A DNA stretch of 46,124 nucleotides from NCBI RefSeq assembly GCF_018499875.1, contig NZ_JAHBAY010000027.1, positions 1 to 46,124 on the forward strand, read 5' to 3'. This document shows, one piece after another, positions 32,201 through 42,225 of the stretch; position 1 is the stretch's first letter, and every line of letters starts with the position of its first letter. The translations under genes and the position numbers were made by a program. This DNA is from Kineosporia corallincola (GTDB lineage Bacteria; Actinomycetota; Actinomycetes; Actinomycetales; Kineosporiaceae). The notes below the pieces were generated by a model that was not told the DNA's origin, made no database searches, and saw only the letters and a program-made list of their open reading frames with translations.

Positions 32201-32397
32201 TCACCCCCGACGAGCAGGCCCAGATGCGCCGCAACCTCCGCGTCATGGACGACCGGCTGGAGTCCCTCGCCGACGAGGAGCAGCGCGAGATCGCCGCCCT
32301 GCACGACCGGTACGCCGACGTTCGTCCCCACGTCTCGGCCGCAGCCGTCGTCTTCGCCCTGACGGCCACGGACGCCGCACGTCTGGAGCAGCAGTGA
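29218..32397 (+). CDS. drmD: DrmD, SNF2-type helicase of class 1 DISARM
   Basis: I choose GTG 29218, five bases after AGGAG; earlier GTGs in the GTGTGTG run are too close to it. The protein has 1059 aa. Motif I is LLADDVGLGKTIEAGL (near 157), motif II ILVVDEAHHVAP (near 272), and motifs V-VI IATDSAGEGIDLQ and RLEQRIGRIDRYNQP (about 594-637). A long helical, charged C-terminal part (about 870-1040) follows. DrmD is the marker gene of class 1 DISARM, a multigene anti-phage system that restricts incoming DNA and marks host DNA by methylation. First gene of the five-gene operon; its stop overlaps the drmMI start (TGATG). Confidence 0.93.
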   Translation: MTAQSVGPDQRRGLPPLPEPGQVVEVRGGSWAVADVRQQGLPRSPADETVAGLSHVVRLQSLDEDRLGEELSVVWELELGHTVAPDQGLPETIAPETFDDPNVLAAFVDAVRWGAVTSADTNSYQAPFRSGANVEAYQLEPLSRALSAPRTNLLLADDVGLGKTIEAGLVVQELLLRHRARSVLILCPPSLAVKWQDEMREKFGLDFVIVNSELMAQIRRSHGLNANPFLLFPRTIISLAWLPTARAQRLMRTAFAQTREANTARRYAFDILVVDEAHHVAPSSPSAVGGGRGYAIDSQRTIATRALAEHCEHRLFLSATPHNGHPESFTALLEMIDNRRFTRGAVLDEKALRDVTVRRLKSELTDKDFKQRELKTLPFDPAPDEQRAFAELDRILTASAQQSGRKGSSADIVALLLKKRFFSSPWSFARTLELYQRAAPGGGLPDLDEDNDEIYQETLGSLQSDEEEGEADQPEFSVLRHSKKSDPLAAATTAQLEALVSWGREYEHRPDSRLSALLTWLDSQCRPDGKLWTNNRVVIFTEYAATLEWIKNVLEQKGYLGHLDVIQGSTPLDEREDIRARFTEPPERNDLRVLIATDSAGEGIDLQLYCHLLVNFDIPFNPSRLEQRIGRIDRYNQPHRPEIYNFKPSTTSETYSADLEFMDRIAKKVATVAQDLGSVNQVIDVQLRHHFGSAATRKAKAKNQPLDDGNAIIARSLAGGSTLNAKLTELSRSYDQRKVDMHLTPANARRVIDTALTLAAQPPLIPVGSERTDAPVFQIPALGAGWQPALAGLDTRRTPGVWRHITFDADAAKADIDLVHIHLGHALMQKATRLLRGSLFSSDTSVHRVTAVTVPDLTESCVAVVSRLVLVGRGGLRLHEEVFLTGVRLRGGRIAEDKVEALLDTSLDGDELEPVTDRLRANLTEQWNAENSRMRTQLLDAMEARAATKQKNVQKQLEARHQSDVKRAHEIFAAFRVNLDESQKDLRKKFDEMLLTPDEQAQMRRNLRVMDDRLESLADEEQREIAALHDRYADVRPHVSAAAVVFALTATDAARLEQQ

Positions 32398-35300
32398 TGA
32401 ACCGCCCCCGCACCTCCGCCCGCACCGGTAGCGACCTGCACCGGGCCTGGCTGCAACTGGTCGACACCGACGGGCCGTTCCTCTCCGTGCCGGCCCTGAA
32501 AAGGGTCTGGCCGCAGGGCATGCCGACACTCGACCCAGAGATCCGAGACCGGATCCGCGACGCTAAGCCGGCGTTCGAGAACGCCTGGGACAGGTGGAAC
32601 ACCCACCACGACGACGCGGGCGCGCTCGACACCTTCCGGGCTGAGCGGGACATCTGGGTCGACACCGTGATCCGCGATGTGCTCGGCTGGGGCGACCTCT
32701 ACACCACTCAGCTGTCAGGGACCGAGTTCACGGACGCCGCCGGCGGGGTCGGGTCTCAGAACAACAGTGTTCGGGTGGTTCCGTCGGGAGCGTTGGCCCG
32801 CAACGGCCAGATCGGTGCCCTCGTCCTCGTCATCGATCCGGTGGATTCACTGCGCGACTCACTCAGCGACGGCTGGGCCAACTCCCCCGTCGACCGGATG
32901 GAGATGCTGCTGAAGAAGGCAGACGTCCCCATCGGCCTGGTCACCGACGGCCGCTGGTGGGCTCTGGTCAGCGGCATCCGCGAAGCGGCGATCACCGCGT
33001 CCGGCATCGTCAACTCCGAGGACTGGATCTCCGAACCGGCCACCACCGCCGCGTTCGTCGAACTGCTCCAGCGTAAATACCTGGTGGGCAAGTCAGCTCA
33101 GCGTCTGGCGCTGGTGTTCAAGGATTCGGTCGCCGCGGCCGAGGAGATCACCGAGGCCCTCGGCGTGCAGGTGCGCCGGGCCGTGGAGCTTCTGGTGCAG
33201 TCCCTTTCGGAATCGGCTGTCACCACCCGGCACAGCGGCCAGCCCGACCCGCTGCCGGACGACCGGGCACAGGTGTACGAGGCCGCGGTCACGGTCATGA
33301 TGCGCGTGGTGTTCCTGCTCTTCGCCGAGGAACGGAACCTGCTGCCGCAGAGCGAGCTGTTCACCAACGGTTACGGTGTCAGCCGCGAACTCGACTCACT
33401 CGACCAGCGCGCCCGCGACGAGCACACCGAGTCACTCGACTCCACGCACCTGACCTGGCACCGCCTCCTCGCCACCTCGCTGGCTCTGTACGAGGGCGCC
33501 TCGTTCGAAGACATGCGCATGCCCGCATACGGCGGCTCGCTGTTCGATCCTTACCGTTTCCCGTTCCTGGCCCAGCGCAACGCCCACGGCAGCCTGGCCG
33601 TGGCGGTCAGCGACCGGGTGATGCTCGAGGTACTCCGCGCTGTGCAGATGGCCCAGCTGAAGGGGCAGCCCGCCCAGCGCATCTCGTTCCGCGAGATCGA
33701 CGTCGAGCAGATCGGCTACATCTACGAGGGTCTGCTCGGCTACTCGTGCGAGGCCGTCGACGAGGTGATCGTGGGCCTCATCGGCAGCCCGGGCGCCGAA
33801 CCCGAGATCCCCCTGTCCGAGCTGGAAGCTCTGGCCGAGAAACACGCCACCCCGGAGAAACTCGCCACTGCCCTGCTCGCCTCGCTCAAGGCCGGCCAGC
33901 CCGCTGCCAAGCCACCCACGAAGGCCGCCCTGGCCAAGGGTTTCAAGGCGGCCGAGACCGTCGAAGACACCGACCGCGCTCTTCGTTCCATCAGTGACGA
34001 CGAAAACCTGCGCGCCCGGCTCCAGCCGTTCATCGGCGTGATCCGCCGTGACCTGCGCAACCGCCCCACCGTGTTCCAGCCCGGCGGGCTCGTCGTGATC
34101 GAGACCCCGTCACGTTCGTCGGCCGGCGCCCACTACACCCCACGGCGCCTCGCCGAGGATGTCGTCGAATATGCTCTGGAACCGCTGGTCTACCGCCCGG
34201 GCCCACACCAGACCGACGACCGCTCGCAGTGGGTACTGATCCCCCACTACGAGATCACCAATCTCAAGATCGCCGATATTGCCTGCGGTTCAGGAGCCTT
34301 CCTGGTCGCCGCGGCTCGCCGGCTGGGTAGCTACCTGCAAGAGGCCTGGCTCGCCCGGGGCATCGTGCACGGCGAGGCCCGCGACCAGGAGATCCACGCC
34401 ATCCGCACCGTGGTCGCGCAGTGCCTGTACGGCGCCGACATCAACGCGATGGCCGTGGAGATGTGCAAGCTCTCGCTCTGGCTGGTCTCGCTCGACCCCA
34501 AGCTGCCGTTCTCGTTTGTGGACGACAAGGTGTTCCATGGCAATTCACTGCTCGGCCTGACCGACGTGCGGCAGCTGACGAAGATGCACATCGACCCCGA
34601 GGCAATCATCCAAGACACCCTGGGCATCGACACCCAGAGCGGCAGCGCCCACCTGCCGGTCGACATCAACCACGTGCTCGCCCAGGCGGTGCACCTGCGT
34701 GAAGCCCTGGCCTCCGAGATCAACAACACCGACCCGCACCGCTCGGCTGAGGCCAAGCGCGGCATGTGGCGCGACTACCAGAAACACACCGCCCAGCTGG
34801 CCGAAGCCGCAGACGGCGTGATCGCGGCGGGGCTCCGGCTCGGCGGCAAACCCGGCAAGCAGCTCGATCAGGCCTACGAGAACCTTCGTACGGCAGCAAC
34901 GCTCGCCTACCAGACCATCGGCACACCGAACCGGAGCATGCTGGAGGGCATTCTCGAAGCCGGCCTGACGCCCACCGTCACCACCGACTACGCCCGATGG
35001 AAGCCCCTGCACTGGATCCTGGCCGTGCCCGATGTGCTCCAGCCGAACCGGGGCGGGTTCGATGCGGTGGTGGGCAATCCGCCATTCCTCGGCGGTAAGA
35101 AGATTTCAGGCTACGCTGGCTCGAACCTTCGGGAATGGCTCGTCAACCAGCTGGCGGGCGATGCCAAGGGTAACGCCGACCTCGTGGCCTACTTCTTCCT
35201 CCGCGCGCAGCGCCTGCTCAACCCCCGCGGAACGATCGGCCTCATCGCCACCAACACGCTGGCTCAGGGCGACACCCGCGAGGTCGGCCTCGACCAGATG

Positions 35301-36470
35301 GTCCAGAACGGCTTCACCATCACCCGGGCCGTGCAGAGCAAGTCCTGGCCAGCCGCCAGCGCTAATCTCGAGTACGCGGCGGTCTGGGGCACCGTAGCCA
35401 CTGTCCCCGAAAGGGTTCTCCGCGTATGCGATGACATTTTGGTACGGAAAGTCTCGACTCTGCTGGAGCCGATGGGCCGGGTGGAAGGCCCTCCGAGGAG
35501 GCTCAATGAGAATCTTGGAATCGCCTTCATCGGCTGCTACGTACTCGGCAAGGGCTTCGTCCTGGATCCGTCGGAGGCCCGGGCCTGGATCGCCGACGAT
35601 CCCCGCAACGTCGAAGTCCTATTTCCCTACTTGAACGGCGAGGACTTGAATTCTCGTCATGATTCTTCCCCTTCTCGTTGGGTGGTTGACTTTGCTGACT
35701 CCTCCATGGAGAAGGCAGCGAGATACACGCAACCTTTTAAGCACCTCTCGAATAGCGTCAAAGGCGAAAGAGCCACCAAGGCCAAAGCTGTCAGAGATTG
35801 GCCTTGGTGGCAGTTCTGGAGGGCCCGTCCCAAGCTGCGTAAGGCGCTGTCAGATCTCGACGAGGTCCTCGTCATCGCACTCGTCAGCAAGACCGTCATG
35901 CCGATGCGAGTTCCGTCAGACCAGGTCTTCAGTCACATGCTCGGTGTCTTCGCCACCTCATCCCACACCGACCAAGCCGTCCTCTCCTCCAGCCTTCACC
36001 AGACCTGGGCCATCAAGTACGGCTCCGGCATGCGAGCCGACCCCCGCTACACCCCCTCCGACGTCTTCGAGACCTTCCCCCGCCCCACACCGACCCCGAC
36101 CTTGGACCAAATCGGCCGTACACTCGACACCGAGCGCCGCGAGATCATGCTCCGTCGCGACCTGGGCCTGACCAGGCTCTACAACCTGGTCAATGACCCC
36201 GATATCAGCAATTCCGATAAAGACGTGGCCCGGATGCGCGAGATCCACGTTGAGCTGGACGAGGCCGTGGTCGCGGCGTACGGCTGGGATGTTCCGCTGG
36301 ATCACGGTTTTCACACCTACCGGCAGATGACCCGCTGGAGTCCCAGCCCTGCCGCGCGCGTGGAGCTGATGGATCTGCTGCTGGAAGAGAATCACCGCCG
36401 GGCGGCATTGCAGGGTGAGGCTCCCCCGCCCGCCGAAACGACCGATGAGAACGACGGGGACGAGTCATGA
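32397..36470 (+). CDS. drmMI: DrmMI, adenine DNA methyltransferase of class 1 DISARM
   Basis: ATG 32397 overlaps the drmD stop by one base. The protein has 1357 aa. An N-terminal region with a nuclease-like or recognition fold contains LLFAEERNLLPQ (near 310). The methyltransferase core has motif I IADIACGSGAFLVAA (near 624) and motif IV VVGNPPFLGG (near 891), with NPPF typical of N6-adenine methylases of the Eco57I/PglX type. The C-terminal 350 residues look like target recognition plus a tail (DDPRNVEVLFPYLNGEDL). In DISARM the methylase protects host DNA. It overlaps drmA by 4 bases. Confidence 0.94.
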   Translation: MNRPRTSARTGSDLHRAWLQLVDTDGPFLSVPALKRVWPQGMPTLDPEIRDRIRDAKPAFENAWDRWNTHHDDAGALDTFRAERDIWVDTVIRDVLGWGDLYTTQLSGTEFTDAAGGVGSQNNSVRVVPSGALARNGQIGALVLVIDPVDSLRDSLSDGWANSPVDRMEMLLKKADVPIGLVTDGRWWALVSGIREAAITASGIVNSEDWISEPATTAAFVELLQRKYLVGKSAQRLALVFKDSVAAAEEITEALGVQVRRAVELLVQSLSESAVTTRHSGQPDPLPDDRAQVYEAAVTVMMRVVFLLFAEERNLLPQSELFTNGYGVSRELDSLDQRARDEHTESLDSTHLTWHRLLATSLALYEGASFEDMRMPAYGGSLFDPYRFPFLAQRNAHGSLAVAVSDRVMLEVLRAVQMAQLKGQPAQRISFREIDVEQIGYIYEGLLGYSCEAVDEVIVGLIGSPGAEPEIPLSELEALAEKHATPEKLATALLASLKAGQPAAKPPTKAALAKGFKAAETVEDTDRALRSISDDENLRARLQPFIGVIRRDLRNRPTVFQPGGLVVIETPSRSSAGAHYTPRRLAEDVVEYALEPLVYRPGPHQTDDRSQWVLIPHYEITNLKIADIACGSGAFLVAAARRLGSYLQEAWLARGIVHGEARDQEIHAIRTVVAQCLYGADINAMAVEMCKLSLWLVSLDPKLPFSFVDDKVFHGNSLLGLTDVRQLTKMHIDPEAIIQDTLGIDTQSGSAHLPVDINHVLAQAVHLREALASEINNTDPHRSAEAKRGMWRDYQKHTAQLAEAADGVIAAGLRLGGKPGKQLDQAYENLRTAATLAYQTIGTPNRSMLEGILEAGLTPTVTTDYARWKPLHWILAVPDVLQPNRGGFDAVVGNPPFLGGKKISGYAGSNLREWLVNQLAGDAKGNADLVAYFFLRAQRLLNPRGTIGLIATNTLAQGDTREVGLDQMVQNGFTITRAVQSKSWPAASANLEYAAVWGTVATVPERVLRVCDDILVRKVSTLLEPMGRVEGPPRRLNENLGIAFIGCYVLGKGFVLDPSEARAWIADDPRNVEVLFPYLNGEDLNSRHDSSPSRWVVDFADSSMEKAARYTQPFKHLSNSVKGERATKAKAVRDWPWWQFWRARPKLRKALSDLDEVLVIALVSKTVMPMRVPSDQVFSHMLGVFATSSHTDQAVLSSSLHQTWAIKYGSGMRADPRYTPSDVFETFPRPTPTPTLDQIGRTLDTERREIMLRRDLGLTRLYNLVNDPDISNSDKDVARMREIHVELDEAVVAAYGWDVPLDHGFHTYRQMTRWSPSPAARVELMDLLLEENHRRAALQGEAPPPAETTDENDGDES

Positions 36471-39400
36471 CCAGCCCGACCACGAAGCGGCCGGCCGAGA
36501 AGGTCTACGACCTCTCGTTCGAGCCGGACGGCCGGGCGTACACCGCCCGGCAGAACCTGGCCGACATCTTCGAGCGGGAGCTGCTGGGGCCGGCCAACGG
36601 GCTGGAAGAGGTGCTCGACGGGTCGCCCGACGCCGCCTACCTGGTGGGCCGGATCGCGCCGACCGCCATCGAGCCCGGCACGTCCGATCCCACGGCGTCC
36701 GACGACGAGCTGGCTGCCACCGACGTCGGTGACGCTGTGGATGCCGAGGCCAGTCGCGGCGTCATCATGACGGCGGTGGACGACAGTTCGGCCTCTGCCG
36801 ACGAGGACGAGGTGGACGACGTCCCGCAGCAGCGGGGGCTGATCATTCCGGCGTCCATGGGTCTGCGGTTCCAGGTACGCCAGGATCTGCCGTCGTTCAT
36901 GGTGATGGCGTCGTGGGGCATTTACAACCCGGTCTCGGGGGATCGGGACGACCCGGAGTCGCGCAAGAAGACCAAGTACAAGCGCACTCCGGTCGACATC
37001 CCCTGCGTCGTCACGGTGGCCGATCTCAAGGCCGGCGAGACGAAGGACTACCCGCTCAAAGACGACGTGCTCCTGCGGATCGACCGTTACGACGACACCG
37101 AGCGCAATCGTCTGCTGATCGAGGTGGCCCTGTGCAACAACCAGGTGACGCCGCGGAAGATCCCGGTGAGTGCCTGGCTCTACCAGACGAAGCTCTACGT
37201 CTCGGCGGGCGACGATCCCGAATTCCTGCCCGTGCTCGATGTTCTGGACGACGATCGCTACGAGCCGGACACCGAGATCCGGCGGCTGAACCTTCAGTAT
37301 CGTAACCGCCTGGAGTTCGCGATCGGGCGCACCTGTTCGGTGGACTGGAGCGTCGCCAAGGGTGCCCGCAAGGCGTCCAAGGTGTGGACGACGTGGCTGC
37401 CCACCAGCGAGACGCCGCAGACCCTGGCCCCTGACGTGCCAGGCACAACGCTCGATATGCTGAAGCTGGCCGATGCGTCGGCCGGCGACATCCAGGCCGG
37501 GCTGGCGCCGATCGCCGAGAAGTACTGGGATTGGCTGCAAGACCGCGACGAACAGGCCGCGCGGCTTCCCGACCACCTGCGTGAGGACGCCGACGAGCTG
37601 GTCAGGGAGGCCCGGAAGGTCTGGCAGCAGCTCCAGGACGGCCTGCATCATCTCGCCTCGGACGAAGAGGCGCTGCGCTGCTTCCGCTTCATGAACCAGG
37701 TGATGGCCGACCAGCGTATTCAGTCGCAGGTGGCGGCTCTTCGCACGAATCAGCCGGAGCTGGGCCTCGACGAGGCGCGCGCGCAGGTGCTCGCCCGGGG
37801 GCCGCGAGCGCACTCGTGGCGTATGTTCCAGCTGGCCTTCATCGTGATGCAGTTGCCGATGCTGACGGATCCGACGGCAGACCGGCGCTCGCACGACGAG
37901 CTGGCCAAGGCTCAGTTGCTGTTCTTCCCGACCGGTGGTGGTAAGACTGAGGCGTATCTGGGTCTGGCCGCTTACACGTTCGCGATCCGCCGGCGTCAGG
38001 GTGTGATTGCCTCTGCCGAGGGTGATCTCGACGGGATGTCGGGTATCGCAGTCGTCATGCGGTACACGTTGCGGCTGCTGACGGCTCAGCAGTTCCAGCG
38101 GGCGACGACGCTGATCTGCGCGGCTGAGAACGAGCGCCGGGATCATTCGGATGTGTGGGGTGAGGAGCCGTTCCGGATCGGGCTGTGGGTGGGGTCGGAC
38201 GTCAGTCCCAAGCGGTACCAGGATGCGGCCACCCAGCTGAGCCAGTTCAACGAGGGCCGCACGCGTCGGCTGACGGTGTTGCAGATCCAGCGCTGCCCCT
38301 GGTGCGGCACGAAGATCGGTGGCGGTCAGGTCAAGGCCGACGACGTCACCCGCCGGATCCGGGTGTTCTGCGGTGAGGAGTTCGGCGAGTGCCCGTTCGC
38401 CCTGGGTGGTGACGCGGTGGACGGGCTGCCGATTCTGACCGTGGACGAGGAGATCTACCGGCTCACGCCGTCTTTCCTGATCGCGACCGTGGACAAGTTC
38501 GCGCGGCTGGCGCGTGAGGGTGAGGCGGCCGCGCTGTTCGGCTACGTCTCGCGGAGGTGTGACCGGCACGGGTACGTCCATCCGGACTACGACGGCTGCG
38601 ACATCAAAGACGGCAACAAGCACCCGAAGTCCGGGAGCGTGCCGGCCGCGGCGGTGCACCCGGTGTCCCGGCTGCGCCCGCCGGACCTGATCATCCAGGA
38701 CGAGTTGCATCTGATCACGGGTTCTTTGGGGACGACGGTCGGCCTGTTCGAAGTGGCCTTCGACATGCTCTGCTCGTGGCAGACCCCCGAAGGTGACCCC
38801 GTGCGTCCCCTGGTGGTCGCCTCCACCGCCACCGCCCGCAACGCGGTGGATCAGGTGCGGGCCCTGTACGGGCGCGGTACCACCGTGTTCCCGCCGCAGG
38901 TGATCGATGTGGGGCACACATTCTTCTCGCAGGAACAGCCGATCACCGAGAAGATGCCGGGCCGCCGGTACGTCGGGGTGAGCACGACCGGGGTCCGCCT
39001 GACCACGGCGGAGATCCGGGTGACCGAGATCCTGATGGCGGCCGGGCAGTTGCTGCTGGACCGTTCGGTGCACGAGAGCGGTGTGGACGCCGACCCGTAT
39101 CTGACGCTCGTCGCGTACTTCAATGCGACCCGGGAGCTCGCGGGTATGGCCCGGTATCTCGGTGACGACGTGCAGACGCTGCTGGCCAAGGGACGTCCGT
39201 GGTCGGCTCTTCCGCGGCGCCGCGGAACGGATTTCGGGTCTCTGCACGTGGCCGAGCTGACGTCGCGGGTGTCGAGCGTCGACATCGGTACGACGCTCGA
39301 CGAGATGGCCGTACCGTTCTCGTCGGAGCAGGACTCCACGGTGGCTCGCCGTCTGGCTGCCAGTGGGGAGCGGGTGCCGCCGAGGCGGAAGACCAATCCG

Positions 39401-40174
39401 TTCGACGCTGTTCTGGCTACCTCGATGCTCCAGGTCGGGGTGGATGTCACCCGGCTCGGGCTGATGCTCATGGTCGGGCAGCCGAAGAACACGGCCGAGT
39501 ACATCCAGGCGTCGTCCCGGGTCGGCCGGGAGGCGGACCGGCCGGGTCTGGTGGTCAGTCTCGGGAACTGGGCCCGCCCGCGGGACCTGGCTCATTTCGA
39601 GCAGTTCCGTCACTACCACGAGACGTTCTACGCGCAGGTGGAAGCTCTGTCGGTCACGCCGTTCTCGCTGACCTCGATGGAACGAGGTCTCAGCGCTCTC
39701 CTGGTGAGCGCGGCCAGGGTGCGCGATGCGGCTGTTCCCCAGGGGCTTTCGCCGGAGCTGAAGGCCGGGCGGATCGACGACGAACGGCAGCGGGTCTGCG
39801 AGCTGATCGACGTTCTGGTGAGCCGGATCTGCAAGGCGTCGGGCGAGCCGGAGGCCCAGGTCGCCCGGCAGCAGTTGCTGAGCCGTCTGGACCAGTGGGA
39901 GAACCGCAAGACTGCCCTGGACGCCCGCAGCCAGGGGCTGGCCTACGAGAAGGTCGGCCGGAAGAACGATTACGGTGCTTTGCTGATCAGCGCGGAGAAC
40001 GCGGCGGGGCTCCCGTCGTCCAGGGACGTGCCGCCGTTCCGGGTGCCGAACTCGATGCGTGAGGTGCAGCCCGAGATCAACCTGCTGGTCAGCCCCAACC
40101 CGGACAAGCTCTTCATGGAGCCGACACCGGGCACACCGCGCTGGCAGCCGCCCACCGAGGAGAACGACGCGTGA
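36467..40174 (+). CDS. drmA: DrmA, helicase of DISARM
   Basis: The gene encodes 1235 aa from ATG 36467 (ATGA overlap with drmMI). Walker A is LLFFPTGGGKTEAYLGL (near 488), and the DExH box is DLIIQDELHLITGSLG (near 742). Motifs V/VI are LATSMLQVGVDVTRLGLML and YIQASSRVGR (about 984-1025). A Cys cluster sits between (RCPWCGTKIGGG, VFCGEEFGECPF, about 607-645), a likely zinc site. DrmA with DrmB forms the core DISARM complex that engages unmethylated, especially 5'-overhang, DNA. It overlaps drmB by 4 bases. Confidence 0.94.
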   Translation: MTSPTTKRPAEKVYDLSFEPDGRAYTARQNLADIFERELLGPANGLEEVLDGSPDAAYLVGRIAPTAIEPGTSDPTASDDELAATDVGDAVDAEASRGVIMTAVDDSSASADEDEVDDVPQQRGLIIPASMGLRFQVRQDLPSFMVMASWGIYNPVSGDRDDPESRKKTKYKRTPVDIPCVVTVADLKAGETKDYPLKDDVLLRIDRYDDTERNRLLIEVALCNNQVTPRKIPVSAWLYQTKLYVSAGDDPEFLPVLDVLDDDRYEPDTEIRRLNLQYRNRLEFAIGRTCSVDWSVAKGARKASKVWTTWLPTSETPQTLAPDVPGTTLDMLKLADASAGDIQAGLAPIAEKYWDWLQDRDEQAARLPDHLREDADELVREARKVWQQLQDGLHHLASDEEALRCFRFMNQVMADQRIQSQVAALRTNQPELGLDEARAQVLARGPRAHSWRMFQLAFIVMQLPMLTDPTADRRSHDELAKAQLLFFPTGGGKTEAYLGLAAYTFAIRRRQGVIASAEGDLDGMSGIAVVMRYTLRLLTAQQFQRATTLICAAENERRDHSDVWGEEPFRIGLWVGSDVSPKRYQDAATQLSQFNEGRTRRLTVLQIQRCPWCGTKIGGGQVKADDVTRRIRVFCGEEFGECPFALGGDAVDGLPILTVDEEIYRLTPSFLIATVDKFARLAREGEAAALFGYVSRRCDRHGYVHPDYDGCDIKDGNKHPKSGSVPAAAVHPVSRLRPPDLIIQDELHLITGSLGTTVGLFEVAFDMLCSWQTPEGDPVRPLVVASTATARNAVDQVRALYGRGTTVFPPQVIDVGHTFFSQEQPITEKMPGRRYVGVSTTGVRLTTAEIRVTEILMAAGQLLLDRSVHESGVDADPYLTLVAYFNATRELAGMARYLGDDVQTLLAKGRPWSALPRRRGTDFGSLHVAELTSRVSSVDIGTTLDEMAVPFSSEQDSTVARRLAASGERVPPRRKTNPFDAVLATSMLQVGVDVTRLGLMLMVGQPKNTAEYIQASSRVGREADRPGLVVSLGNWARPRDLAHFEQFRHYHETFYAQVEALSVTPFSLTSMERGLSALLVSAARVRDAAVPQGLSPELKAGRIDDERQRVCELIDVLVSRICKASGEPEAQVARQQLLSRLDQWENRKTALDARSQGLAYEKVGRKNDYGALLISAENAAGLPSSRDVPPFRVPNSMREVQPEINLLVSPNPDKLFMEPTPGTPRWQPPTEENDA

Positions 40175-42225
40175 CCGACAACCTGCTCGACCCGCTGGGC
40201 GATGCCGCTGCGCTGTCGGAGTCCGGGGCGAAGAAGAACTACGCCAAGGTGGGATCGGCCCGGCCGTCGTCCCTGCTGTACAACTACGGGCCGGGGGCGA
40301 TCATGGACCTGCCCCAGTTCACGGTGATGCCGGCCGGGCTGGACGACTGGGACCGGATCTGGGCCCGCCGTGACGGCATCCCGCGCATTCATGCGCCGCG
40401 CCTTCAGGCGGCTGTGCGGACGCTGATGGGGACGGACCGGACCGAACTGCGGCCGTTTCCCTGGCAGGCCAAGAAGACGTTCATGTCGTCCGAAGGTAAC
40501 GACCTGGGCGTCCCCTCCAGGGTTTTCCCGCAGTGGCTGCGCTGCACCGGATGTGACTTCCTGGCCCCGATCCCCCGGTTCTCGTACCGCAACACCCATC
40601 CGTACCGCACCGACGAGGCCTGCTTCGAGCATCACAACTGCCCGGGCCGCGCCGAGGAACGCGTGTCCAGGGACAAGACGCCGAACCGCAAGCGGCCCAC
40701 CCGCACGGCGGTGCCGGCCCGCTACCTGCTGGCCTGCGTGGACGGGCACCTGGACGAATTTCCTTACGACGCCTGGGTACACCATTGGCAGAAATGCTCC
40801 AAGGACTCTCACCCGCGCCTGAAGATGCTGGACCGCACGTCCGGCAAGGGTGCTTCGGCCACCATCCTCTGCGCCTCCTGCGGGCAGAAGCGCCCGATGA
40901 ACGAGGCTCAGGGTGAGGTCGGGCGCAGCAAGCTGCCCGGATGCCGGGGCCGGCACCCGCATCTGGATTCCTTCGATCCGGCTGGGTGCGGGAACGAGAC
41001 GCAGCTGATGCTGGTCGGTGCGTCGAACCTGTGGTTCGCGTCCACCCAGGCGATCATCGTGATGCCCGAGTCGCAGGCCCGTGACGAGGAGGTCGCCGAC
41101 CAGTTGCGGATCGATCTGCAAGACGGCCAGGAGCTCGACACCGACGCCGAGCTGCTGGAGTGGCTGACCGAGAACGGTGATCAGCCGAAGCTGTTGCGCG
41201 TCTCCCTCGGCAAGCGCCCGTCGACGGCCTTCTCCGACGCCGAGCTCGCCGCCGCCGTCAAGGTCCTCCTGGCGCCGCCTCCGCCGGAGTCCGAGCGCAA
41301 GCGCCGCAAGGAGAACTGGGACCCGATCGAGCTGCTCATCCCCGAGTGGCGTTACCTCCAGAAGGATCCGCTGGGTCGGCAGCACGACGGTTCGGACGCC
41401 GACAAGAGCGGGCTGGTCCTGTCCAGGCGTGAGCTGGATCCGCAGCTGCCGAAGCACTTCTCCCGGGTGCTGGCCGCCGAGAAGCTGCGTAAGGTGAACG
41501 CGCTGATCGGGTTCACCCGGATCGACGACATGGATCGTGTCGACGACCTGCCCAAGCGCCTGGTTCCGGTGACCCGCGCCGAGAAGCCCATGTGGACCGT
41601 CGCCACCGAGGACTTCGGGGAAGGCATCTTCCTTCAGCTCGACGAGTCCTGGGTGCGGGCCTGGGAGGCGCGGGTCAAGAAGTCCGACATCTGGGCCGCC
41701 CACGAAGCCGCGCACCGTCTCAATTTCGAGCGCAGGTTCTCCGAGACGGCCAAGAACGTCGACCATCTCGACCGGCTGCCCAAACCCCGGTACTGGCTGG
41801 TGCACACCCTGGCCCATGTGCTGATCCGCGAGATGGCCATGACGTCCGGGTACTCGGCCGCGAGCCTCAGCGAAAGGTTGTACGCCTGGGAAGAGGGAAG
41901 TGATCGTCCGGCCGCCGCCGGTCTGCTGATCTGCACGACGGCGGCCGACAGCGACGGCACGCTCGGCGGTCTCGTGCAGCTGAGCGAGCCGGCCAGGCTC
42001 CAGAAGATCGTCAAGGATGCTCTGCATCGGGCCGAACGATGCTCCTCCGACCCGGTCTGTGCGATGCGCACGCCGAAAGCCCCCGAGGACTTCCTGCACG
42101 GCGCGGCCTGCCACTGCTGCGCCATGGCCTCGGAGACGTCCTGCGAGCGCGCCAACCGATTTCTCGACCGGCGCTTCCTGATCGATCTCCCGGGCAACAA
42201 CCTCGGCTTCTTCAGTCGTGCCTGA
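40171..42225 (+). CDS. drmB: DrmB, DUF1998 protein of DISARM
   Basis: The gene encodes 684 aa from GTG 40171. An N-terminal region with LLYNYGPGAIMDLPQF is typical of DrmB. Cys motifs occur at about 123 (LRCTGCDF) and 233 (CASCGQKRP). The DUF1998 domain has LVHTLAHVLIREMAMTSGYSA (near 545) and the Cys-rich end HGAACHCCAMASETSCERANRFLDR (near 647; motif shown in part). DrmB partners DrmA in the core complex. It overlaps drmC by 8 bases. Confidence 0.93.
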   Translation: MTDNLLDPLGDAAALSESGAKKNYAKVGSARPSSLLYNYGPGAIMDLPQFTVMPAGLDDWDRIWARRDGIPRIHAPRLQAAVRTLMGTDRTELRPFPWQAKKTFMSSEGNDLGVPSRVFPQWLRCTGCDFLAPIPRFSYRNTHPYRTDEACFEHHNCPGRAEERVSRDKTPNRKRPTRTAVPARYLLACVDGHLDEFPYDAWVHHWQKCSKDSHPRLKMLDRTSGKGASATILCASCGQKRPMNEAQGEVGRSKLPGCRGRHPHLDSFDPAGCGNETQLMLVGASNLWFASTQAIIVMPESQARDEEVADQLRIDLQDGQELDTDAELLEWLTENGDQPKLLRVSLGKRPSTAFSDAELAAAVKVLLAPPPPESERKRRKENWDPIELLIPEWRYLQKDPLGRQHDGSDADKSGLVLSRRELDPQLPKHFSRVLAAEKLRKVNALIGFTRIDDMDRVDDLPKRLVPVTRAEKPMWTVATEDFGEGIFLQLDESWVRAWEARVKKSDIWAAHEAAHRLNFERRFSETAKNVDHLDRLPKPRYWLVHTLAHVLIREMAMTSGYSAASLSERLYAWEEGSDRPAAAGLLICTTAADSDGTLGGLVQLSEPARLQKIVKDALHRAERCSSDPVCAMRTPKAPEDFLHGAACHCCAMASETSCERANRFLDRRFLIDLPGNNLGFFSRA

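Noticed and set aside
36392-39619. A 1075-codon minus-strand frame antisense to drmA
   Set aside because: Arg/His/Pro/Gln-rich shadow of drmA with no recognisable domain or ribosome binding site.
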